A program made the translations under genes and the position numbers. Of a stretch of 35,983 nt of DNA, positions 1-9,505 are shown one piece after another. The stretch is from Burkholderiaceae bacterium. Its GTDB lineage: Bacteria > Pseudomonadota > Gammaproteobacteria > Burkholderiales > Burkholderiaceae_E. The stretch's first letter is position 1; each line of letters begins with the position of its first letter. The notes below the pieces were generated by a model. It worked only from the letters and a program-made list of their open reading frames with translations. It ran no database searches and was not told the origin of the DNA. Location of the stretch: assembly GCA_019428955.1 (NCBI GenBank), contig JAHYJF010000003.1:1-35983 (forward strand), written 5' to 3'.

Positions 1-347
1 CCCGAGTTCATCTTCAGGTTGCGTCCCGCCATGATGTTGTCGAGCACGCTCATGCCCTTGAACAGCGCCAGGCTCTGGAAGGTGCGCGCCACCCCCATCA
101 TCGCTACCCGGCGCGGGTTCATCTTGTGGAAGTGCTGGCCCCGGAAGACAATTTCGCCGACCTGCGGCGCATACACGCCGTTGATCACATTGAGCATCGA
201 GCTCTTGCCCGCTCCGTTGGGACCGATGATCGAGCGCACCTCGTGTTCACGCACGTTGAACGAAATGTCGGTGAGCGCCTTTACCCCGCCAAACGACAGC
301 GAGATATTCTCGAGCTCCAGGATCACTTCGCCGATTTCTTTGCCCAT
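1..347 (-). CDS. Branched-chain amino acid-type ABC transporter ATPase (LivG-like), 3' part cut by window edge
   Basis: Only the N-terminal 115 or so residues are inside the window; the gene continues past the left edge. The visible part has the Walker A motif GPNGAGKSS near residue 45 and the LivG-type segment ARTFQSLALF (Q-loop region), as in the inner-membrane-associated ATPases of HAAT-family uptake systems. The ATG at 347 lies 13 bp after the stop of the acyl-CoA synthetase on the same strand, so the two are probably co-transcribed. In betaproteobacteria such ATPases often sit beside acyl-CoA synthetases in aromatic or fatty-acid catabolic clusters, so the substrate could be an organic acid rather than an amino acid; that is inference. 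The family call is firm, the substrate is not. Confidence 0.9.
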   Translation of the reverse strand, partial: MGKEIGEVILELENISLSFGGVKALTDISFNVREHEVRSIIGPNGAGKSSMLNVINGVYAPQVGEIVFRGQHFHKMNPRRVAMMGVARTFQSLALFKGMSVLDNIMAGRNLKMNS

Positions 348-360
348 CTTCGATCCCCGC

Positions 361-2361
361 CTACGCCGCTTTCACGGCAGCGCCGGAAGCAAAAACCTGC
401 GATTCCTCGATCTTCAGGTCGGCCGATACCGTCCCGGTGCGACCGTCCTCGAAGCGCACCTGGGTCTCGATGAACTGCGACGTCTTGCCGCCGTAGAGCG
501 CATCGATCAGGACCTGGTACTTCTCGGCGATGAAGCCTCGACGCACCTTGCGGGTGCGGGTCAGCTCGCCGTCGTCGGCATCGAGCTCCTTGTGCAGCAC
601 CAGGAAGCGGTGCAGCTGCGAGGCCGACATCACCTCGTCCCCGGCCAGGTCGGCATTGACCTTCTCGACGCATTCCTTGACCAGCGCGACTATTTCGGGA
701 CGGCCGGCGAGGTCGACATAGCCGGCGTAGGGGATGTTGCGCCGCTCGGCCCAGTTGCCGCAGGCTTCGTAGTCGATATTGATCATCGCCATCGCCCGCT
801 CGCGTCCGTCGCCCAGCGCGACCGCTTCCTTGATGTAGGGGAAGAACTTGAGCTTGTTCTCGATGTACTTGGGCGCGAACAGGTGGCTGCCGCCGATCTT
901 GCCGACGTCCTTGGCGCGATCGATGATCTTGAGGTGACCGTCACGATCGAGGAAGCCGGCGTCGCCGGTGTGGTACCAGCCATCGGCGTCCTTGACCTCG
1001 GCAGTGGCCGCCGGGTTCTTGTAGTACTCGAGCAGCAGTCCGGGGCTGCGGATCAGCACCTCGCCGTTCTCGGCGGTGCGCACCTCGACGCCCGCCACGG
1101 CCGGACCGACCGTGTCGGACTTGACCTGCCCGTCGGGCTGGATGCACACGAACACCGCGGTCTCGGTCGAGCCGTAGAGCTGCTTGAGGTTGATGCCCAG
1201 CGAGCGGTAGAAGACAAACAGGTCGGGACCGATGGCCTCGCCAGCGGTGTAGGCAACCCGCACCCGGCTCATGCCCAGCGCATTGCGCAAAGGCCCATAG
1301 ACCATCAGGTCGCCCAATCGGTACTTGATCCGGTCAATCAGCGACACCCCGGCCTCGTGCTGGAGCAGGCGCTCGCCAACCTTGCGCGCGACCTCCATGA
1401 AGTAGGCGAACATCCAGCGCTTGATGACAGCGGCGTCCTCCATGCGGATGGTCACCTGGGTGAGCATCGCTTCCAGCACCCGCGGCGGGGCGAAGTAGTA
1501 GGTCGGGCCGATCTCGCGCATGTCGTGGCCAACCGTCTCGGCCGACTCCGGGCAGTTGACCGTGAAGCCGGTCGCCAGCCACTGCGCATAGGAAAAGATG
1601 TTCTGGCCGATCCAGGCAATCGGCAGGTAGGCCAGCACATCTTCTTCGGAGGTCAGGTGCTCGAGCTCGGAAGCCACGCTGGCCATCGTGATCAGGTTGC
1701 GATGACCGTGGAGCACGCCCTTGGGATTGCCGGTGGTGCCCGAGGTGTAGAACATCGCCGCGACGTCGTCGGGGGCGCCCTTGGCGATTTCCGCTGCGAA
1801 GAATCCCGGGTTGGCGGCGAGATGCGCGCGCCCCAGTTCGAGCAGAGCGTCGTAGCTGGTGAGCACCGGATTGTCATAGCCGCGCAGGCCGCGCGGGTCA
1901 TCGTAGTAGATGTGGGCGATCTGCGGTGCGCTCTCGCGCACCTCGAGCAGCTTGTCGACCTGCTCCTGGTCCTCGACGATGGCGAACGCCACTTCGGCGT
2001 TCTGGAACACGTAGACCATCTCGGCAGCGACCGCGTCCTGGTAAAGCGGCACCGGGATTCCGCCCAGCACCTGCGTCGCGAGCATCCCGGCGTACATCCG
2101 GGGCCTGTTCTCGCCGATCAGCGTCAGGTTTTCGCCGCGCCGGAAACCATGCGCCGCCAGTCCCCCGGCGAGCAGCGCCACTTCATCGCGCAACTGGGCC
2201 CAGGTGACGGTCTGCCAGATCCCGTACTCTTTCTCGCGCAGCGCGGCAGCGCCCGGCCGGCCGGCGGCGTGACCCTGCAACAACTGCGGGAAGGTGGTAT
2301 TACCCCGCGTCTTCAGTAAGTCTTCCGGGGATGCGCCCCGGAGGGCGCCAGTCTCCGCCAT
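361..2361 (-). CDS. AMP-binding long-chain acyl-CoA synthetase-like protein
   Basis: A 666-residue ANL-superfamily adenylate-forming enzyme that should activate a carboxylic acid to its CoA thioester with ATP. The AMP-binding P-loop YTSGTTGNPKG is at about residues 205-215, followed by the YGSTE motif, the GWYHTGD motif and the hinge region DRAKD. Length and the long C-terminal part fit the FadD15/long-chain (eukaryote-like) subgroup. The frame is open upstream to a GTG at 2385, but the ATG at 2361 is preceded by GGGAG at good spacing and is preferred. It is followed 13 bp later by the LivG-like ATPase. A Crp/Fnr-type regulator is divergent across a 129-bp gap containing a dyad. The real substrate (fatty, phenylalkanoic or terpenoid acid) cannot be read from the sequence. 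Confidence 0.93.
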   Translation of the reverse strand: MAETGALRGASPEDLLKTRGNTTFPQLLQGHAAGRPGAAALREKEYGIWQTVTWAQLRDEVALLAGGLAAHGFRRGENLTLIGENRPRMYAGMLATQVLGGIPVPLYQDAVAAEMVYVFQNAEVAFAIVEDQEQVDKLLEVRESAPQIAHIYYDDPRGLRGYDNPVLTSYDALLELGRAHLAANPGFFAAEIAKGAPDDVAAMFYTSGTTGNPKGVLHGHRNLITMASVASELEHLTSEEDVLAYLPIAWIGQNIFSYAQWLATGFTVNCPESAETVGHDMREIGPTYYFAPPRVLEAMLTQVTIRMEDAAVIKRWMFAYFMEVARKVGERLLQHEAGVSLIDRIKYRLGDLMVYGPLRNALGMSRVRVAYTAGEAIGPDLFVFYRSLGINLKQLYGSTETAVFVCIQPDGQVKSDTVGPAVAGVEVRTAENGEVLIRSPGLLLEYYKNPAATAEVKDADGWYHTGDAGFLDRDGHLKIIDRAKDVGKIGGSHLFAPKYIENKLKFFPYIKEAVALGDGRERAMAMINIDYEACGNWAERRNIPYAGYVDLAGRPEIVALVKECVEKVNADLAGDEVMSASQLHRFLVLHKELDADDGELTRTRKVRRGFIAEKYQVLIDALYGGKTSQFIETQVRFEDGRTGTVSADLKIEESQVFASGAAVKAA

Positions 2362-2432
2362 TCTTGCTGTCTCCCGTGTCGGCACTGTTTGGCGTGCCCT
2401 GAGCGCAGTCTAACCATGCGAAACGGGTATAG

Positions 2433-2450
2433 TTGTCACTTACATGACAA
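2433..2450. promoter_or_regulatory. Inverted repeat TTGTCA-N6-TGACAA between divergent genes
   Basis: A perfect dyad with 6-bp arms (2433-2438 and 2445-2450) and a 6-bp spacer sits between the acyl-CoA synthetase and the Crp/Fnr-family gene. Its geometry matches the symmetric operators of Crp/Fnr-family dimers, and the adjacent regulator is an obvious candidate for binding it. The arm sequence is neither the classic CRP nor the classic FNR half-site. Each arm also resembles a -35 element. Function is inferred. Confidence 0.55.
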
Positions 2451-2482
2451 TTTACTCTAGCGTTAATCGCCGACCTTTGGAA

Positions 2483-2542
2483 CTGCCGCGATGAATTCTG
2501 CCGCGATGAATTCTGCCGCGATGAATTCTGCCGCGATGAATT
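2483..2542 (+). repeat. Four tandem copies of a 15-bp unit containing ATG
   Basis: The unit CTGCCGCGATGAATT occurs four times without mismatch. Each copy supplies an in-frame ATG (2491, 2506, 2521, 2536), so the predicted protein begins with three MNSAA units and then MNS. Since the unit is a multiple of three, copy-number change would not shift the frame but would change the number of start codons and the N-terminal length. Confidence 0.95.
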
Positions 2543-3207
2543 CACTCGAATCACTGCTGGCACAGTCGAGCTGGAGTCAAAGCCTGGACCCTGCGCAGGC
2601 GGCGCAGTTGCGCTCTGAAATAGTCGAGCGTTCGGTGCCCGCCGAGGGCTTCGTATGTCAGAAAGGCGAACCGGTCGAGGCCTGGATCGGGGTGATCTCG
2701 GGGCTGGTCAAGATCAGCAGCGTTTCCTTTGAAGGCAAGGCGGTGACCTTTGCCGGAGTGCCCTCGGGGGGCTGGTTTGGCGAGGGTTCGCTGCTCAAGC
2801 CCGAGTCGCGGCGCTACGATGCGGTCGCGCTGCGCGACAGCCGGATCGCGTTCATGCCGCGGCGCACCTTCCAGCGCCTGCTCGACACCAGCATCGAGTT
2901 CAACCGCTTCCTGCTGCTCCAGATCAACGAGCGCCTGGGCCAGTTCATCGGCGCGCTCGAGCACGAGCGCCTGCTCGGCCCCGAGGCGCGGGTCGCGCGC
3001 TGCCTGTCGCAACTGTTCAACCGCCTGCTTTATCCGCGCGCCGACAATCGCATCGAAATTTCGCAGCGCGAGGTCGGCTTCCTCACCGGCCTGTCACGCC
3101 AGCGGGTCAACCAGGCGCTCCAGGCGCTGCAGGAGCGCAATCTGCTGCGGGTCGAGTACGGACGCATCGTGGTGCTCGCGCTCGAGGAACTCGAAACCCT
3201 CGAATAG
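2491..3207 (+). CDS. Crp/Fnr-family transcriptional regulator
   Basis: A 238-residue cytoplasmic DNA-binding protein. The N-terminal two thirds form a cyclic-nucleotide-binding-like beta roll (GGWFGEGSLLKPESRRYDAVAL aligns with the phosphate-binding cassette), followed by a long dimerisation helix and a C-terminal winged helix-turn-helix with the recognition segment SRQRVNQAL (residues about 207-215). It lacks the N-terminal cysteine cluster of oxygen-sensing Fnr, so it is more Crp-like, but the effector is unknown. The first 18 residues come from the 15-bp repeat, so any of four ATGs may be used; only the first has a weak upstream TGGA. Its position opposite the acyl-CoA synthetase suggests control of acyl-CoA metabolism and of itself through the dyad at 2433-2450. 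Confidence 0.92.
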   Translation: MNSAAMNSAAMNSAAMNSLESLLAQSSWSQSLDPAQAAQLRSEIVERSVPAEGFVCQKGEPVEAWIGVISGLVKISSVSFEGKAVTFAGVPSGGWFGEGSLLKPESRRYDAVALRDSRIAFMPRRTFQRLLDTSIEFNRFLLLQINERLGQFIGALEHERLLGPEARVARCLSQLFNRLLYPRADNRIEISQREVGFLTGLSRQRVNQALQALQERNLLRVEYGRIVVLALEELETLE

Positions 3208-3211
3208 CGAG

Positions 3212-3232
3212 CGGGCCCGGCTCCTGGGCCCG
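3212..3232. terminator. GC-rich hairpin between convergent genes
   Basis: A 7-bp perfect stem (CGGGCCC / GGGCCCG) with a 7-nt loop lies directly after the regulator stop and before the stop of the convergent dehydrogenase gene. There is no U-tract, so it may act as a weak bidirectional terminator or a transcript-end stabiliser. Confidence 0.5.
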
Positions 3233-3247
3233 TTACCCGCCGCCCCT

Positions 3248-4102
3248 TCAGCGCTGGTAGCTGTAGAACCCGCGGCCGGTCTTCCTGCCAAGCATCCCGG
3301 CATCGACCATGTCGCGCAGCAGCGGCGCCGGGCGGTACTTAGGGTCGTTGAAGTTGTTGTAGAGCACTTCCATGACCGCCAGCTCGACATCGAGCCCGAT
3401 CAGGTCGCACAACGCCAGAGGCCCGATCGGGTGGTTGCAGCCAAGCTTCATTCCGGCGTCGATTTCCTCGGCGCTTGCCAGCCCCTCCTGCAAGGCGAAG
3501 ACCGCTTCGTTGATCATCGGGCAGAGGATGCGGTTGACGACGAAACCGGCACTGTTCTTGACCCCGATCGGGGTCTTGCCGAGCTGCTGGGCAAAAGCGG
3601 TGACGGCGGCGACCGTCTCTTGCGAGGTGCGCAGGCCGCTGATGATCTCCACCAGCGCCATCATCGGCACCGGGTTGAAGAAGTGCATGCCCACGAAGCG
3701 CTCGGGACGCCCGCTGGCCTCGGCCAGCCGGGTGATCGAGATCGACGAGGTATTGGTCGCGATAATGGTCTGGGCCGGCACCAGCGCGGCGACCTGGCCG
3801 AGGATCTTGATCTTGAGCGCCTCGTTCTCGGTGGCTGCCTCGAGCACGAGGTCGGCACCGGCGATCCCGGCGAGTTCGCTGGTGGTGCTGATCCGCGCCA
3901 GCACCGTCGCCTTGTCGGCGTCGCTCATGGTGCCCTTCTTGATCAGCCGGTCGAGCGACCTGCCGACGGTTGCCATGCCGCGCTCGAGGGCCGCCGGGGC
4001 GATGTCGTACATCACCGCCGCGAGCCCCGAGAGCGCGCAAGCCTGCGCAATGCCATTGCCCATCGTGCCGGCGCCGATGATTCCGATTGTCTGGATTGCC
4101 AT
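3248..4102 (-). CDS. hbd: 3-hydroxybutyryl-CoA / 3-hydroxyacyl-CoA dehydrogenase
   Basis: A 284-residue NAD(P)-dependent enzyme that oxidises (or forms) the 3-hydroxyl of short-chain 3-hydroxyacyl-CoA in beta-oxidation, butyrate/PHB-type or phenylacetate-type pathways (Hbd/PaaH family). The N-terminus carries the Rossmann motif GAGTMGNG. The catalytic histidine segment HFFNPVPMM and the C-terminal dehydrogenase domain (GFVVNRILCPMINEA, then LGCNHPIGPLALCDLIGLD) are complete. Length is the family norm. The ATG at 4102 has an adjacent AGGA and begins the conserved MAIQTIGIIGAG. An upstream in-frame extension to 4171 lacks conservation and is rejected. It is convergent with the Crp/Fnr gene and divergent from the haem protein gene. 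Confidence 0.95.
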   Translation of the reverse strand: MAIQTIGIIGAGTMGNGIAQACALSGLAAVMYDIAPAALERGMATVGRSLDRLIKKGTMSDADKATVLARISTTSELAGIAGADLVLEAATENEALKIKILGQVAALVPAQTIIATNTSSISITRLAEASGRPERFVGMHFFNPVPMMALVEIISGLRTSQETVAAVTAFAQQLGKTPIGVKNSAGFVVNRILCPMINEAVFALQEGLASAEEIDAGMKLGCNHPIGPLALCDLIGLDVELAVMEVLYNNFNDPKYRPAPLLRDMVDAGMLGRKTGRGFYSYQR

Positions 4103-4213
4103 TCCTTTCCCCCATGTCCCGATAGCTTGAAAGGAGATTCTATCGGCAGGAGTCAACCGGCGTCGACTCAAGTGTGTAATCGCGCTTGAGCGACCCCTAC
4201 AATTAGTGGGCCA

Positions 4214-4260
4214 TTAAGATAAGAATATAATAAAAAAAGGACTAGTGAGGTTTATCTTAA
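4214..4260. promoter_or_regulatory. Promoter with TATAAT box flanked by a 9-bp inverted repeat
   Basis: TTAAGATAA (4214-4222) and its exact reverse complement TTATCTTAA (4252-4260) flank a perfect -10 box TATAAT at 4226-4231, in an island of AT-rich DNA upstream of the haem protein gene. The left arm precedes the likely start site (about 4238), so the arms are better explained as a pair of DNA operator sites than as an RNA hairpin. No good -35 is visible, which suggests an activator. A second dyad, CTCAAG-N12-CTTGAG at 4167-4190, lies further upstream. Confidence 0.55.
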
Positions 4261-4278
4261 CCGTGGAGAGAGGAAGTA

Positions 4279-5571
4279 ATGAAGAAGATTGGATACACTT
4301 TGGCCTGTGCCGCGTTGATCGCCGCCCCGACCCTGGCCGCCGACCCGGCCACGATCGACTGGTCGAAGGTTGCGGCGACGAAGGTGACGTTGTTCTACCC
4401 CGGCCAATCGTCCTACCAGTGGCTGCTCAGCGGCCACAAGGGCGCCAAGGCCATCAGGGGCGGCAAGGCCTGCGTCAGTTGCCACGAGGGTGAAGAGAAG
4501 GACATGGGCGAGGCGCTCGTCAAGGGTGGCCCGCTCGAGCCGATGCCCGTCAAAGGCAAGGACGGCTTCAAGGAGCTCTCCGTGCAGGCGGCCTACGACG
4601 CGAACAACGCCTACCTGCGCTTCCAGTGGAAGACGCTCAATGCGTTTGGCGGCATCGAGCATCCCTTCTATCGCTTCGACGGCAAGGAGTGGAAAGGCTA
4701 CGGTAATCCGAAACTCGACCAGGTCGTTCAGGACGGCACGCAGCCCGGCATCTACGAAGACCGGATGTCGGTGATGATCGACGACGGCAAGGTGCCCAAT
4801 TTCGCCAAGCAGGGCTGCTGGCTGACCTGCCACGACGGTGAGCGCGATATGCCTAAACTGGCGACCAAGGAGCAAGTCGCCGGCAACGCATTGTTCAAGG
4901 AAATCAAGAAGAGGGACGTGCGCAAATACCTGCCCGCAACCCGCGCGGCTGATAATGCCGAATGGCAAAGCGGCAAGTCCAAGGCCGAGATCGACCAGAT
5001 CAAGGCCGCCGGTGGCTTTCTCGACCTGATCCAGTGGCGTGCCCACCGCAGCAACCCGGTGGGGATGACCGACGACGGCTACGTACTCGAGTACCGCAAC
5101 GCCGACGCCGGCGTCAACCCTTTCAGCTCGAACAGCGACAAGGTGACGCACGCGCCCAAGTACATGTATGACGCGAGCAAGGTCGGATACAAGTCGATCA
5201 CCGCCGACCAGCTGCGCAAGGGCGAGCACTTCCTGACGCTCGAGAAGAACGCGGTGGCGTTCGACCCCAACGCCGGCTGGAAGGAAGGCGACATGCTGCC
5301 GAAGTACTACACCACCCGCACCGGTTCCAAGGGCTCCGCAGCCGACAACGGCGGCATGGGCACCTGGAAGGACGGAATGTGGACCGTGGTGATGACCCGT
5401 CCGCTCGGCTTGACGAACGCCGACGACAAGAACCTCAAGGAAGGCGGGGTCTACAACGTCGGATTTGCGGTCCATGACGACAACATCACCACCCGCGGCC
5501 ACCAGGTGTCCTTTGTGCGGACACTGGGATTCGGCGCCAAGGCCGACATCCAGGCGGTGAAGCTGCCGTAA
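4279..5571 (+). CDS. Secreted haem-binding protein, ethylbenzene dehydrogenase haem-subunit-like (cytochrome c)
   Basis: A 430-residue protein with a clear Sec signal peptide (MKK, hydrophobic stretch, cleavage near A20/A21), so it acts in the periplasm. A canonical c-type haem motif CVSCH is at residues 65-69. A second motif, CWLTCH (180-185), has three residues between the cysteines rather than two. The C-terminal half resembles the haem-binding domain of ethylbenzene dehydrogenase gamma subunits and related cytochromes, and would carry electrons in a periplasmic redox chain. Start choice is backed by GGAGAGAGGAA just upstream of ATG. It is monocistronic, with its own promoter region and a strong terminator. 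No partner molybdoenzyme or membrane quinol oxidase lies in the window, so the electron donor and acceptor are unknown. Confidence 0.85.
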   Translation: MKKIGYTLACAALIAAPTLAADPATIDWSKVAATKVTLFYPGQSSYQWLLSGHKGAKAIRGGKACVSCHEGEEKDMGEALVKGGPLEPMPVKGKDGFKELSVQAAYDANNAYLRFQWKTLNAFGGIEHPFYRFDGKEWKGYGNPKLDQVVQDGTQPGIYEDRMSVMIDDGKVPNFAKQGCWLTCHDGERDMPKLATKEQVAGNALFKEIKKRDVRKYLPATRAADNAEWQSGKSKAEIDQIKAAGGFLDLIQWRAHRSNPVGMTDDGYVLEYRNADAGVNPFSSNSDKVTHAPKYMYDASKVGYKSITADQLRKGEHFLTLEKNAVAFDPNAGWKEGDMLPKYYTTRTGSKGSAADNGGMGTWKDGMWTVVMTRPLGLTNADDKNLKEGGVYNVGFAVHDDNITTRGHQVSFVRTLGFGAKADIQAVKLP

Positions 5572-5611
5572 TCAGCACCAACGGCTTGCCGGACACACCG
5601 GCGGGCAATGT

Positions 5612-5642
5612 GACAACGGCCCTGCGGGGCCGTTGTCGTTTT
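5612..5642 (+). terminator. Rho-independent terminator after the haem protein gene
   Basis: An 11-bp perfect stem (GACAACGGCCC / GGGCCGTTGTC) with a 4-nt loop TGCG is followed by a T-rich run (GTTTTC). It is the clearest intrinsic terminator in the window. It may also serve the convergent dehydratase gene in the opposite sense. Confidence 0.9.
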
Positions 5643-5676
5643 CGAACACACCCGCACCCGTCCCGACTCGCGTCCT

Positions 5677-6648
5677 TCAATCCGACAGCGGCCGCAGCAG
5701 CACCTCGGCAAAGACGTCGTGATCGACGTTACCGCCGCACAGCGGCAGCCCGACGCGCCGCCCGCGCACCAGTTCCGGATGCGCCAGCGCCGCCGCCAGC
5801 GGTGCTGCTCCCGCGCCCTCGGCGACGTTGTGGGTGGCGATGAAGTAGATCTTCATCGCCCCGGCCACCTGCTCGTCGCTGACCTGAACGACATCGTCCA
5901 TGTGCGCGAGAATCATCGCCAGCGACTCGGGGTCCGGGGTGCGGCAGGCCATGCCGTCGGCGAGCATGGTGCTGACCGGAGCGTCGATGGCCCGCCCCGC
6001 TGCGAATGAAAGGGCGTAGGCCGGGGCCAACTCCGAGACCACCCCGATGATGGCGCACTTCAGGCCCAGCACCTGGCGGGCGACGATCGCCGAGCAGATC
6101 CCCGAGCCCAGCCCGATCGGCACGAAGACCACGTCGATATCGGGGTGCGCGCCCAACAGTTCCATCCAGTAGGTCGCGACGCCGAGGATCAGGTCGCGGT
6201 GGAATGAAGGCACCATGTGCAACCCGCCCGCCGCGGCCAGGTGCGCGGCGTGTTCCCGGCTTTCCTGGAAGTCGTCGCCGTACTCGATGAGCGTGGCCCC
6301 GAACGCGCGCATTGCGGCATTCTTCTCGCGGCTGTTGCCCCGCGGCACGACGATCGTCGCCGGTATGCCGTTGCGCGCTGCCGCCAGGGCCACCGACTGG
6401 CCGTGGTTGCCGCGGGTGGCGCTCACCACCCCGGGGCAGCCCGGCTCGCGACGCGCGAGCCGGTCGAAATACACCAGGCCACCGCGCACCTTGAAGGCGC
6501 CCGTGGGGGTGTGGTTCTCGTGCTTGACGATTACCTCGGTCCCGAGCCGCTCGCGCAGCAGGGGCCAGGCATAGGCCGGCGTAGGCGGCACGACGGCGCG
6601 GACGATGTCGCGGGCGGCGTCTAGTTCTGCGCGGTCAGGGAATTTCAT
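5677..6648 (-). CDS. PLP-dependent threonine/serine dehydratase-like enzyme
   Basis: A 323-residue fold-type II PLP enzyme. The Schiff-base lysine is K53 in GAFKVRGG. The substrate/cofactor loop SATRGNHGQS, the phosphate-binding glycine loop GLGSGI and the C-terminal CGGNVD are all present, as in threonine dehydratases and serine racemase/hydroxyaspartate dehydratases. There is no C-terminal ACT regulatory domain, so it is the short, catabolic-type form and probably not the isoleucine-feedback-controlled IlvA. It would deaminate L-threonine or L-serine to the 2-oxo acid. The ATG at 6648 has AAGGAG nine bases upstream. It follows srkA by 72 bp on the same strand. Confidence 0.88.
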   Translation of the reverse strand: MKFPDRAELDAARDIVRAVVPPTPAYAWPLLRERLGTEVIVKHENHTPTGAFKVRGGLVYFDRLARREPGCPGVVSATRGNHGQSVALAAARNGIPATIVVPRGNSREKNAAMRAFGATLIEYGDDFQESREHAAHLAAAGGLHMVPSFHRDLILGVATYWMELLGAHPDIDVVFVPIGLGSGICSAIVARQVLGLKCAIIGVVSELAPAYALSFAAGRAIDAPVSTMLADGMACRTPDPESLAMILAHMDDVVQVSDEQVAGAMKIYFIATHNVAEGAGAAPLAAALAHPELVRGRRVGLPLCGGNVDHDVFAEVLLRPLSD

Positions 6649-6720
6649 CGGCGCTTGCTCCTTGGCGCGCGGCAGTCGGCGCCTTGCAGGTTAGTGTAGT
6701 GCTTGTCCTTGCGGCGTGCT

Positions 6721-7722
6721 TCAGACCGCCAGTGCCGGTTCGGCCATCGCGGCGACCTGTTCGCGCAGCTCGAGGATCCGGTCCTGCCAGTAGTGGTGAG
6801 TGTTGAACCATGGGAATGCGCTCGGGAAGGCCGGATCGTCCCAGCGCCGCGCCAGCCACGCCGAATAGTGCATCAGACGCAGCGTGCGCAGCGCCTCTAC
6901 CAGGTGCAGCTCGCGGGGGTCGATTTCGGCGAAATCCTCGTAGCCGGCCAGCAGCTCGGAGAGCTGGCGGGTCATCGCTTCCCGATCCCCCGAGATCAGC
7001 ATCCAGAGATCCTGAATCGCCGGTCCGTTGCGGGCATCGTCGAGGTCGACGAAGTGCGGTCCGCCGTCGCTCCACAAGAGGTTGCCGATGTGGCAGTCGC
7101 CGTGAAGGCGGATGCGGGCAACGTCGCCGGCACGCTCGAAACACGCCTGCACGCTCTCCAGCGCCAGGTCGGCAACGCTGCACCAAGGCGACAGCAGATC
7201 GGCCGGTACCCAATTGTTGGCGAGCAGCCAGTCGCGCGGTTGGGTCCCGAACGAGACCTGGTCAAGAGTCGGCCGGGTCTGGAACGCTCGCACCGCGCCC
7301 ACCCGATGGATGCGGCCGATGAAGCGCCCGATCCGGGTCAGAATTGCCGGATCCTCGAGCTCGGGTGCGCGGCCGCCACGCACCGGGAAGACCGCGAAAC
7401 GGAAGCCTTCGAACTCGTGCAGGGTGCGCCTCTCCTGGGCGAGCGGCGCCACCACCGGGATCTCATGGCCGGCCAGTTCCTGGGCAAACCCATGTTCCTC
7501 GAGGATCTGCTCGTCGCTCCAGCGCCCGGGGCGGTAGAATTTGACCACCACCGCCTGCGCGCCAGCGTCTGGTGCTGACGCATCCCCCTCGAGGTGAACC
7601 CGATAGACCCGGTTCTCGTAGCTGTTGAGCGAGAGCAAGCGGCCGTCGCCGGGTAATCCGATGCTCGCGAGAGCATCGAGGATCCGGTCCGGGGTAAGAC
7701 CCTGATAGGGCGTGGCAAGCAT
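6721..7722 (-). CDS. srkA: Stress response kinase A (YihE/RdoA family)
   Basis: A 333-residue cytoplasmic Ser/Thr protein kinase of the aminoglycoside-phosphotransferase fold, close to the 328 residues of E. coli SrkA. Visible motifs are the SYENRVY segment near residue 34, K61 in VVVKFYRPGRW, the catalytic loop HGDCHIGN (208-214) and the metal-binding VDLDDA (225-230). SrkA is known to protect cells under envelope and oxidative stress. The start at 7722 begins the region like SrkA; the frame is open further upstream but without similarity. Shine-Dalgarno is weak. It is divergent from ettA across 109 bp. Confidence 0.92.
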   Translation of the reverse strand: MLATPYQGLTPDRILDALASIGLPGDGRLLSLNSYENRVYRVHLEGDASAPDAGAQAVVVKFYRPGRWSDEQILEEHGFAQELAGHEIPVVAPLAQERRTLHEFEGFRFAVFPVRGGRAPELEDPAILTRIGRFIGRIHRVGAVRAFQTRPTLDQVSFGTQPRDWLLANNWVPADLLSPWCSVADLALESVQACFERAGDVARIRLHGDCHIGNLLWSDGGPHFVDLDDARNGPAIQDLWMLISGDREAMTRQLSELLAGYEDFAEIDPRELHLVEALRTLRLMHYSAWLARRWDDPAFPSAFPWFNTHHYWQDRILELREQVAAMAEPALAV

Positions 7723-7831
7723 CAGCAGGGTCGGCGAGCGGCGGGAGGGCGACAACAACCGAAGGATACGGCAAAGCGGCCGGTGGCAACGCTGATTGGC
7801 ACGGCACGGCCGCTGCAACAAAGGGATTCAA

Positions 7832-9501
<1,670 letters not shown>

Positions 9502-9505
<4 letters not shown>

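Noticed and set aside
19..2319. A 766-codon open frame on the plus strand opposite the acyl-CoA synthetase
   Set aside because: It mirrors the third-position GC bias of the real minus-strand gene and shows no family features; long antisense frames like this recur opposite most genes in the window.
2362..2385. N-terminal extension of the acyl-CoA synthetase from GTG 2385
   Set aside because: The ATG at 2361 has GGGAG at good spacing, while the extension has no ribosome site and is not like the family.
3246..3250. Possible overlap or fusion of the Crp/Fnr gene with the dehydrogenase
   Set aside because: The genes are convergent with separate stops and a hairpin in between.
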